NCBI RefSeq assembly: GCF_001467745.1
Contig: NZ_LNYG01000013.1
Coordinates: 1,978,292 to 2,042,291, forward strand
Origin: Legionella jamestowniensis
GTDB taxonomy: Bacteria > Pseudomonadota > Gammaproteobacteria > Legionellales > Legionellaceae
Direction of reading: 5' to 3'
Length of the DNA stretch: 64,000 nt
Part shown: positions 57,550 through 64,000 of the stretch, in pieces
Numbering within the stretch: position 1 is the first letter of the stretch
How the letters are laid out: the number at the start of each line of letters is the position of its first letter
Position numbers and translations under genes: made by a program
The notes under the pieces: generated by a model
Database searches by the model: none
Seen by the model: the letters and a program-made list of their open reading frames with translations, nothing else
What the model was told of the DNA's origin: nothing

Positions 57550-58326
57550 TTATACCCGATGAACAGTTATTTGTGGTGGTGGTGCTTCTATACCTTCCAA
57601 GTCAAATTGCTGTTTAATAATTTCTTGCAATAAATTTCGTGCTATGGCCAAATCTGCAGTATTTACCCAAACCATAAATTTAAGTTCCACCGTTGAATTA
57701 GCAAAATTATCAATAGTTACGTTGGGGGCTGGATCTTTTAACACTTTATCGCAATTATCGGCAATGGTTAGTAACATTGTTTTTACTTGTGCGATGTCAC
57801 ACTCATAAGCCACGGCAATAATCAAATCAATGCGGCGGGTTGAAAAATAACTCAAATTTGTAATTTCAGATTTAATCATTGCCTCATTGGGAATACGCAC
57901 CAATTTGTTGTCGGGTGTTTTTAACTTTGTTGATAATAAATCGATTGAATCAACAATACCGTTTATTCCTTTTATTTCAACAGTATCCCCTACTTTAAAT
58001 GGGTGTTCGATTAGTAAAAAAACGCCACTCACCAAATTGGAAATAGCCGTTTGTGACGCAAAGCTAATAGCGACAGTTAATATACCTGCAGTGCCTAATA
58101 ACACACTCAATTGAAATCCAAGGTGTTGTAAACTGGCAATAAAAAAAATGGTGAAAATAAAATAAAAAATAAGACGGCTCATCAGCAGCGTATGGTGGCG
58201 GGAAAATCGATTGCCGATGCTTCGTTCGGTAACAATTGCGATTCGTTTTGCTACGAAGTAGCCTATTAAAAATATACTCAGCGCGTAAACAATATTTAAT
58301 AACTTATCAGGTTCAAATAAAGGCAT
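57550..58326 (-). CDS. Small mechanosensitive channel, MscS family
   Basis: The 258-aa product has two N-terminal membrane segments, then the pore helix (LLGTAGILTVAISFASQTAISNLVSGVFLL) and the beta domain signature HPFKVGDTVEIKGINGIVDSIDLLSTKLKTPDN with RIPNEAMIKSEITNLS. It ends with the usual alpha/beta domain. It would release solutes on hypo-osmotic shock. Length is slightly below E. coli MscS (286 aa). Confidence 0.93.
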   Translation of the reverse strand: MPLFEPDKLLNIVYALSIFLIGYFVAKRIAIVTERSIGNRFSRHHTLLMSRLIFYFIFTIFFIASLQHLGFQLSVLLGTAGILTVAISFASQTAISNLVSGVFLLIEHPFKVGDTVEIKGINGIVDSIDLLSTKLKTPDNKLVRIPNEAMIKSEITNLSYFSTRRIDLIIAVAYECDIAQVKTMLLTIADNCDKVLKDPAPNVTIDNFANSTVELKFMVWVNTADLAIARNLLQEIIKQQFDLEGIEAPPPQITVHRV

Positions 58327-58396
58327 TATTTATGTTCCGAATATGTTTATACTAACCCAGTATACCGTTAACCCAGGATTTTGCGAATAATTCTTA

Positions 58397-60139
58397 TTAG
58401 TAAGTTTTGGCAGGTAGTGTGTCCCCAGGCGAAAGAGTTTCCATTTTAGGTGGATTCTCCAAAGCGATGGAAAATTCTTTATTAGACGCTGCTTTAAAAA
58501 ATTGATTTTTGCCCGAGACTGAGGGTTCTGGGAAGGAAGCCTCGAGGGTTTGCGAGTTTTTTTTTAAAGGGCAATTGGGGAAAATAAATCGTTCCATGAA
58601 TAATTGATAGCTTTCTATGAATAGGTTCAAATGCTCTTTAAGATTAAAGAATAAATTACTTAGGGCATAGTTATTTGTATCTTCGAGATTGTCAGAAGAA
58701 TGAATTTCTTTAGCGATACGAATTGTGATCACAACATAAAGACAAGCAGTTAAGACATGCTTAACTTCTTTCCATGGAGAATCCAGATTTTTTTTTACTT
58801 TCTCCAGTTCTTTATCATTAAATAGTGGGCTGCTGTCTGTCTTTAAAAGGAATGAATCTCGCAAATAAGCCGCTTCTGGGCAAAAAGTTAAAGTCTGCGA
58901 GTCCTTCCAGGAAGGCTGGGTATTTTTATGATTATCATGACAGGTAAATTCAATCTGTTGGAGAAATGCGTTTAAAAAATCATTAAACTTATGACTTACT
59001 ACCGCTAAATCTATGTTATTAACCGCAAGAAGCGTTGTTTCGCTGTCTGTCAGTGTTTCCTGCCATACTTCCATCTGCTCAATAAAAGAGAAATTATCGT
59101 TGGTAATCAAGGCGAGCTTGGCAGGTGAGCGAAGATCTTCAACACTTAAAGAGCGATAGAGCTTTCCCTGGTTAGCGGGTATAAGATCTTGAAGCTCGCC
59201 AATTTTTTTTAAGCGCACATTGAAAATTTCAATAAAATCCTGACTAAATTGTGGATAAACTTGATGGGATCCTAGAGTCACCTGGTTAAAAGAATCTATG
59301 CCTAGATATTTTGCCAGTTTTTCTTTTGCCGTATGGTTAATAAGATCAGCGGGCATTGTTGCGAATACGGCAGCAAGAATGTCCTCAAGTAAGGCATTGT
59401 CTAATTGAAAGTGTAATTCTGTTGCTTTTTCAGCCATCGCCGGAAATAGACCAATAATTTTTTTATAATTTAAAAAATAACCTTTGGTTAGCGCTGCTGG
59501 ATTAAACCACCCCTGATATTCAACAGGATTTAAAATATTAGTATGATTTTCTTTACATCCAAAGTTGCGAAAAGCTGCCCCCAAATCAATGCGAGCAAAT
59601 TGCATGACATTGGTATCAGATGTATCGGAATCAAGGCACACTACATTACCACTGTGAACGCTGTAATCACCTATTAAAAGAGAAAGCATGAGGATGAAGG
59701 AGAGGCCAAACTGGTTTTTTATTTCTGTGAGTGACACGTAGTAATCAGGACCAAAGAGTATTTCCATCAATACATGGCGATCAGAGCCTTCTTTGTTGCC
59801 AGTACCAATAATTTTATACAATTCTTTGAATGACACTTTAGGCTGGATTAAGGCATAGGAACCGTCTTCAAGACGAATGTAAGTCGCACAAATGAAAGAA
59901 TCATGATAATGCTTAGGGATAAGGTCGCGCCGTTTAAACTCATCAATTAAAAGTCCAGCAAATAATTCCGTGAAAAGTTCATTGATATCGGCAGGTTTTT
60001 TAATAAAAAATTCATGGCCTTCTTCATCGCGGTAAAAACCATCGATTTCATGCTGGTTTTTTCCTCCAATCTTATCCTTAAATTTTGTGAGTTGCTGACC
60101 GAGATAAATTAACATGGAAGTCCTAATACTATTTTCCAT
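58397..60139 (-). CDS. Putative effector with a LepB-N/phosphoinositide-kinase-like domain
   Basis: A 580-aa product. Its first 200 residues hold kinase-like motifs: GHEFFIKKPA at 41-50 (candidate ATP-binding Lys), GDYSVHSGNVVCLD at 157-170 (catalytic-loop-like, with H162 and N165) and FARIDLGAAFRNF at 181-193 (a DxG-type metal motif at D185). This set and order recall PI4K-type lipid kinases and the N-terminal kinase domain of Legionella LepB. The C-terminal 350 residues are mostly helical and unknown, with a Pro/Ser tail (PPKMETLSPGD). No membrane segment or signal peptide. It may be a Dot/Icm effector that acts on host phosphoinositides. Secretion and activity are inference. Confidence 0.85.
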   Translation of the reverse strand: MENSIRTSMLIYLGQQLTKFKDKIGGKNQHEIDGFYRDEEGHEFFIKKPADINELFTELFAGLLIDEFKRRDLIPKHYHDSFICATYIRLEDGSYALIQPKVSFKELYKIIGTGNKEGSDRHVLMEILFGPDYYVSLTEIKNQFGLSFILMLSLLIGDYSVHSGNVVCLDSDTSDTNVMQFARIDLGAAFRNFGCKENHTNILNPVEYQGWFNPAALTKGYFLNYKKIIGLFPAMAEKATELHFQLDNALLEDILAAVFATMPADLINHTAKEKLAKYLGIDSFNQVTLGSHQVYPQFSQDFIEIFNVRLKKIGELQDLIPANQGKLYRSLSVEDLRSPAKLALITNDNFSFIEQMEVWQETLTDSETTLLAVNNIDLAVVSHKFNDFLNAFLQQIEFTCHDNHKNTQPSWKDSQTLTFCPEAAYLRDSFLLKTDSSPLFNDKELEKVKKNLDSPWKEVKHVLTACLYVVITIRIAKEIHSSDNLEDTNNYALSNLFFNLKEHLNLFIESYQLFMERFIFPNCPLKKNSQTLEASFPEPSVSGKNQFFKAASNKEFSIALENPPKMETLSPGDTLPAKTY

Positions 60140-60456
60140 GGCATTATTGTTAACCTGTAGTGATTAACAAAGCAACATATTATTAATATTTCCAACTGAG
60201 TGTTCCATACACAACAAGACATTCAAAATACTCACTGAGTAGTTACTGTTTAATGAAAAATATTGTACAATATGCGCAATCCATAGCATGTATTTGTTTA
60301 ATGATCGTACTAGATTGCTTCACTGGTGCTCGCAATGACGGGATTTCTAAATTTTTGGTACGCATAGAGAGAGATTTACGACAAATAAGCGATTGCTTAA
60401 TTTTTCTTTAAGTTTTCGGTGTTATTTTTTGCCTATTAGTTACAGAGGGAGCGATC
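60140..60456. other. Intergenic region between two divergent effector-like genes
   Basis: These 317 bases hold AACTGAGTG and CACTGAGTAGTT direct or inverted motifs near 60203-60235, a perfect palindrome ATATTGTACAATAT at 60260-60273, and a GATTGCTTC-family repeat fragment at 60311..60341. No gene. Promoters for both neighbours must lie here; I cannot place them surely. The ribosome binding site GAGGGAG precedes the plus-strand gene. Confidence 0.5.
60311..60341. repeat. GATTGCTTC-family repeat fragment
   Basis: TAGATTGCTTCACTGGTGC and TCGCAATGACGGG match the right arm of the inverted repeat at 15191..15263. This sequence style (GATTGCTTC ... CGCAATGACG) is a known intergenic repeat look in several intracellular bacteria. 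Confidence 0.6.
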
Positions 60457-61497
60457 ATGTTTGATATGATTGTGGATAAGTCAGACGAATTCTACATTGC
60501 TATTGCCAAAAATGAAGAGGGGCATAGTTTTATCTTTGCAGGTGTTAAAAGCAATGGCGAAAATCATTTATTAGCCCGTGTAGGGAAAGTAAAGGTAGAT
60601 GACGACTCGGCCTGTCAATTTATTTTAAAATTTGGTTTTTCTTCTATCCAAAGTAAATTGGAAGATGAAAAAATTTATCGAAATAAAGGCAAGCGTTATG
60701 CGATAAATTATATTGCCTACACAATTAGTTATGAACAATACTTAAGCTTTATTGGTCTACTCCAACAAATCCAAGAGGAAAAGCGGCGCTCTTTTCAATG
60801 TTATAAACCCATAGAGGAAAATGACTCGAAAGTAAAACTGCAACTAACGGCTGAAAAGACAGAGCTTACATACCAAATCGAGCCGAAACCTCGTGCTAAG
60901 GAAATAATTGAACACACTGAAACACTTCATTGTACAAATACTTGTCGCCATTCGGCTCTAGCGTTAGTTAATTATGTTTTTGATAGCGAACAAGCCACAC
61001 AAGATGTTTCGAAGCAATTTTTCCATGATTTACCGTTTCATACAACTTTGGTCGCTAATGACGGCGTTGGATTTGTAGAATATGTAAGAAAGAAAGCAGT
61101 AACTCGCCAGTTTGTACACCCTGACAATACAATTCCTTTTTATATTTTACCTGCTCCTCCTTCGTCATTTAAAAATTTAGATCCCTTAAAACGCAAGGTT
61201 ATGACAGAGCTCTACCATCAGTTGGAAAAGATGGTGCATATTTCTCCTGAATTGCAAAAAACAGCCCATAAATTTTCTATTTTGAAAGCGCTTTACAATG
61301 AGAAAATGGGAATAAATGAAGAGTCTTTGTCTGATTTTATTAACAGCATTAGCATGTGGAAAAGCATACATCGAGACGAATTAAAGACTCTTAGGAAAAC
61401 TTATTTTTTTGATAGTTTTTTTACTCGTGAAACAGCTACGGAGAAAATGTTTTCTCGTTTTGAAGAATATTTTGCAAAGACAGCATTAAACCCATAA
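60457..61497 (+). CDS. Effector-like hypothetical protein with an NTCRH motif
   Basis: I do not recognise this 346-aa product. The N-terminal 130 residues look like a compact alpha/beta domain (FYIAIAKNEEGHSFIFAGV). A central segment LHCTNTCRHSALALVNYVF has C163 and H165, which could be a thiol nucleophile site or a structural motif; LPFHTTLVAND follows at 192. The C-terminal 120 residues are helical. No signal peptide. It diverges from the kinase-like gene and shares its AT-rich style. A genus-specific effector is plausible, but nothing proves it. Confidence 0.75.
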   Translation: MFDMIVDKSDEFYIAIAKNEEGHSFIFAGVKSNGENHLLARVGKVKVDDDSACQFILKFGFSSIQSKLEDEKIYRNKGKRYAINYIAYTISYEQYLSFIGLLQQIQEEKRRSFQCYKPIEENDSKVKLQLTAEKTELTYQIEPKPRAKEIIEHTETLHCTNTCRHSALALVNYVFDSEQATQDVSKQFFHDLPFHTTLVANDGVGFVEYVRKKAVTRQFVHPDNTIPFYILPAPPSSFKNLDPLKRKVMTELYHQLEKMVHISPELQKTAHKFSILKALYNEKMGINEESLSDFINSISMWKSIHRDELKTLRKTYFFDSFFTRETATEKMFSRFEEYFAKTALNP

Positions 61498-61574
61498 AAG
61501 TACAAATACACTATTAGAGGCTAAACTAAATATAGGGAGAACTTTCTTTAATACGTTTTTTGGAGGTTCAGGGA

Positions 61575-62087
61575 ATGAAGAAAGTTACTATCTTATTGCT
61601 CTGCATATTCTTTTCTTTTTTAGGTTTTGCTGACACTAAGAAATTTAATTTTGGTAGCCCTGTTTTTCAGGCAAATGCTTTCATTCCTGAAAAATACACC
61701 TGTGAAGGCGCTAATCTATCTCCAGCATTCTATTGGGAAAATCCGCCCACCACTACAAAATCTTTTGTAGTGATCATTGAGGATACGGAGGTTGAGAATA
61801 ACCCTTGGGTACAGTGGGTATTATTTAATATCCCTGCGCATATAAGAAACCTCACTGAAGGAGAAATTCCTCAAGGGGCTATCAATGGCAAGAATAGCTG
61901 GGGATTGATAGGATATAAAAGTCCTTGCCCACCAGTAGGAACCAGTCATCGCTATCTATTTAAACTCTATGCCCTGGATATTGTGTTACCTCTAACTAAT
62001 TCAGCGACCAAAGACGAGGTCGTAAAGGCAATGGAGTACCATGTTGTGGGTATGAGTGAATTTGCAGGAAATTTTAGCAGGGAGTGA
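61575..62087 (+). CDS. Exported PEBP/YbhB-YbcL family protein
   Basis: The 170-aa product has a signal peptide (about 1-19, KKVTILLLCIFFSFLGFA) and the PEBP fold: FIPEKYTCEGANLSPAFYWENPP, VVIIEDTE, WVQWVLFNIPAHI and YKSPCPPVGTSHRYLFKLYALD with the conserved anion-binding site. Role unknown; eukaryotic relatives bind phosphatidylethanolamine and kinases. ATG 61575 with AGGTTCAGGGA upstream is chosen over an ATG 15 bases earlier. Confidence 0.9.
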   Translation: MKKVTILLLCIFFSFLGFADTKKFNFGSPVFQANAFIPEKYTCEGANLSPAFYWENPPTTTKSFVVIIEDTEVENNPWVQWVLFNIPAHIRNLTEGEIPQGAINGKNSWGLIGYKSPCPPVGTSHRYLFKLYALDIVLPLTNSATKDEVVKAMEYHVVGMSEFAGNFSRE

Positions 62088-62344
62088 GCCTTTTTTAATT
62101 AAATAAATTTTATCAAATTTTTCTATTTTTATTAATAATATAGATTATTTATTGGTTATTCTAAATTGATGGTGCATTTAATAGGATAATTAATTCAAAA
62201 ATAATAGTTAAAAATTTCAAAAAAACATCTTTTTACTATCAAAAAAATCAGTAATATGGCAAAAGATTTTAATGGACAAAATTCATTTTTTGTAACAATA
62301 TGCGATAAAAATATTTCAAATATTTTATAAATAAGGTAGTAGAA

Positions 62345-62848
62345 ATGAAAGCAATAAAATTAATTTTGTCCGCAACGATGGTCTCGCTATTTTTATCATT
62401 TCAACCATTAAATGCAGGCAATGAAAAACCGCAAAGTTCTGCCATAGGTTCTTCCATGCAAAAGGGAATTTTACTTTATGTAAATGAATATCGTGCAAAA
62501 AAAGGATTAAAGCCTTTGAAAATGAATAATTTGATCTCTAAAGAAGCTGAGATTCATAGTCGAGAAATGGCTATGCACAAAATTGGTTTTGGTCATAAGG
62601 ATTTTAATAAGCGTATTAAGCGAATCTACACAGAAATTCAAGATTGTCGAGGTGGGGCAGAAAATGTAGCCTACAATTACAAAGATGCACAAGATGTGGT
62701 AAAAAACTGGTTAACCAGCCCTGGTCATCGCCGCAATATTTTAGGCAATTACAATTTAACTGGCATTGGACTTGCGCGGGATAGTCGCGGAAAAATTTAT
62801 TTTACACAAATTTTTCTTCGTACCGATAATCCGGCTTATACAGGATAA
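62345..62848 (+). CDS. Secreted CAP (SCP/PR1) domain protein
   Basis: The 167-aa product has a signal peptide (about 1-25, LILSATMVSLFLSFQPLNA) and a CAP domain: LLYVNEYRAKKGLKPLKMN, EAEIHSREMAMHKIGFGH, GGAENVAYNY, VVKNWLTSPGHRRNILGNYNLTGIGLA. The conserved His/Glu pairs of the CAP cleft are present. Function in bacteria is unclear; secretion is likely. The AT-rich 257-base leader (62088..62344) holds no other gene. Confidence 0.92.
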   Translation: MKAIKLILSATMVSLFLSFQPLNAGNEKPQSSAIGSSMQKGILLYVNEYRAKKGLKPLKMNNLISKEAEIHSREMAMHKIGFGHKDFNKRIKRIYTEIQDCRGGAENVAYNYKDAQDVVKNWLTSPGHRRNILGNYNLTGIGLARDSRGKIYFTQIFLRTDNPAYTG

Positions 62849-62878
62849 ATGAATATCCATTTGTCATGGAGGACAATA

Positions 62879-63736
62879 ATGACTCACGAAAGCTTGAGTA
62901 AAACGAATTCGCAAACTATTCCTGCCATGCTTTATGGCACCGCATGGAAAGAGCAAGCCACTGCTGAATTAACTTGCCAAGCACTTCAAGTTGGTTTTGA
63001 GGGAATTGATACAGCAAATCAGCGTAAACACTACTTCGAGGAAGGAGTAGGGCAAGGTATTCAGATGTATTTAAAAAAATCTGATAAATCCAGAAGCGAT
63101 TTATTTTTGCAAACAAAATTTACTTTTGCACCCGGACAAGATGAGCGAAAACCTTTCCATGACGATGATCCTATTGAAAAGCAAGTGCTGCAATCCTTTA
63201 CCAGCTCATTAGAACACTTGCAAACGGATTATATCGATTCTTATATTCTCCATGGTCCTTATTTTACTTCGGGACTTTGTGCTGCAGATTGGGAAGCCTG
63301 GGGTGCAATGGAACGGTTAGTTGACGCGAAAAAGGCTTTCTTTTTGGGCATTTCAAACGTCAGTTTTCCTCAGTTGGAATTACTCTGCCAAAAAGCAGTG
63401 ATTAAACCGACATTCGTACAAAATCGTTGTTTTGCCAATAGTCAATGGGATAAAGAAATAAGAGGATTGTGTAAAAAGGAAGGAATAATATATCAAGGAT
63501 TTTCTTTATTAACAGCAAACTATCAATATCTGCTTACCCCTTTTATGCAATCTTTGGCAAAAAAATACAATAAAACAATCCCGCAAATAATTTTTTGCTT
63601 TGCTTTGCAAAAGGATATGCTGCCACTAACGGGCACTACTAATCAGCAACACATGCGAGAAGATTTGGAGATGGTTCAATTTAAGTTAGATGCACCTGAA
63701 CTTGAACAAATAGAAAATATTGCTCTGCTGAGATGA
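62879..63736 (+). CDS. Aldo/keto reductase family protein
   Basis: The 285-aa product is an NADPH-dependent TIM-barrel reductase: GIDTANQRKHYFEEGVGQGI (Asp and Tyr), LFLQTKF (Lys), IDSYILHGPYF (His), IPQIIFCFALQKDMLPLTGTT near the cofactor. The catalytic tetrad is complete. ATG 62879 follows GGAGGA; a 30-base longer frame starts right at the CAP gene stop and lacks conservation. Substrate unknown. Confidence 0.9.
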   Translation: MTHESLSKTNSQTIPAMLYGTAWKEQATAELTCQALQVGFEGIDTANQRKHYFEEGVGQGIQMYLKKSDKSRSDLFLQTKFTFAPGQDERKPFHDDDPIEKQVLQSFTSSLEHLQTDYIDSYILHGPYFTSGLCAADWEAWGAMERLVDAKKAFFLGISNVSFPQLELLCQKAVIKPTFVQNRCFANSQWDKEIRGLCKKEGIIYQGFSLLTANYQYLLTPFMQSLAKKYNKTIPQIIFCFALQKDMLPLTGTTNQQHMREDLEMVQFKLDAPELEQIENIALLR

Positions 63737-63783
63737 GGTATGGCCAGTAAGACTATAATTAAAAAAAGTAAGGAGGTTTCCAA

Positions 63784-63930
63784 ATGGACAATAAAGAAAA
63801 GCCCTACAATCCGCAAAAATCAGGCCAAACACTAGGTCGTAATGAACAGCAAAAGATGGGACACAATCAAGCAAATACGGAGCCAAAGAAAAACAAAGCC
63901 AGTAAAATAGGACGTAAAAAAGGGGTATAA
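63784..63930 (+). CDS. Small basic hydrophilic protein
   Basis: A 48-aa product from ATG 63784 to TAA at 63930. It starts DNKEKPYNPQKSGQTLGRNE and ends SKIGRKKGV, with 11 Lys and no hydrophobic segment. A strong AAGGAGG lies 8 bp before the ATG, and a perfect terminator follows 26 bp after the stop, so it is very likely a real gene. Function unknown; a stress-type or nucleic-acid-binding small protein is possible. Confidence 0.75.
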   Translation: MDNKEKPYNPQKSGQTLGRNEQQKMGHNQANTEPKKNKASKIGRKKGV

Positions 63931-63955
63931 GTTAAGATTGGGTTTCAGCAAATCG

Positions 63956-63988
63956 TATTTTGATTACCTATAATAGGTAATCAAAATA
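63956..63988 (+). terminator. Perfect 15-bp hairpin terminator
   Basis: TATTTTGATTACCTA (63956-63970) and TAGGTAATCAAAATA (63974-63988) pair fully around TAA. The A/T ends suit termination on both strands. It closes the 48-aa gene. Confidence 0.75.
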
Positions 63989-64000
63989 TAGACAATCAAA

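Noticed and set aside
60183..60191. TTAATATT as a PmrA box for the kinase-like gene
   Set aside because: Only one half-site is present and the expected second repeat is missing.

Overview
The window looks like chromosome of a Legionella species, probably not L. pneumophila itself. The DNA is AT-rich. It carries a ProA (Msp) type secreted M4 metalloprotease, an IcmC/DotE-family inner membrane protein, an ankyrin protein resembling LegA12/AnkC, and several large AT-rich genes of the Dot/Icm-effector type set singly between housekeeping genes. No phage, insertion sequence, CRISPR array or rRNA operon was seen. One tRNA (Pro, anticodon CGG) is present. Species and ortholog statements come from recall of families, not from database searches.

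Layout. 1-3.1 kb (minus): aroQ-accB-accC-prmA, with prmA cut by the window edge. 3.3-9.1 kb: a MITE-like repeat, epmC, a biotin-dependent OadA/PycB-type carboxyltransferase, a Sua5-type tRNA t6A enzyme, and proA. 9.2-16.6 kb: an alpha/beta hydrolase, an EEP-fold phosphoesterase, class I aldolase, a ferredoxin-NADP reductase, a DotE-like membrane protein, DUF3579, pssA, the nitrogen-PTS HPr (ptsO), an unknown gene and ptsN. 16.8-21.4 kb: a 797-aa effector-like protein with a TET/JBP-like 2OG-Fe(II) oxygenase signature lies between ptsN and hpf-rpoN; rpmB-rpmG follow. 22-28 kb: trmB, the LegA12-like ankyrin protein, hflK-hflC, a DUF2065 protein and purA. 28.2-36 kb: a divergent pair of unknowns sharing an N-terminal motif, a secreted adenosine deaminase, and gpmI-envC-ctpA. 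36-46.1 kb (plus): the envelope operon uppS-cdsA-rseP-bamA-skp-lpxD-fabZ-lpxA, then crcB and serS. 46.2-49.8 kb: a divergent Fic-like protein, a small kinase and a GNAT acetyltransferase beside tRNA-Pro. 49.8-58.3 kb: ispB, ychF, pth, rplY, rplU-rpmA, obgE, a CinA-like protein, a DUF457 membrane protein and an MscS channel. 58.4-64 kb: a probable lipid-kinase-like effector (LepB-N/PI-kinase style motifs), a second effector-like unknown, and secreted PEBP and CAP proteins, an aldo-keto reductase and a 48-aa basic protein.

How it fits together. Most of the window is conserved core: fatty acid, lipid A and isoprenoid synthesis, outer membrane assembly, ribosomal proteins and the PTS-Ntr/sigma-54 cluster. 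Five or six single-gene insertions look like effectors. The most interesting are the oxygenase-like protein with Lys/Arg-rich NLS-like clusters (16829..19222), the kinase-like protein (58397..60139) and the degenerate Fic protein (46236..48320). Three families of small palindromic repeats are scattered between genes, one with covarying stem bases and one with 10-bp terminal inverted repeats.
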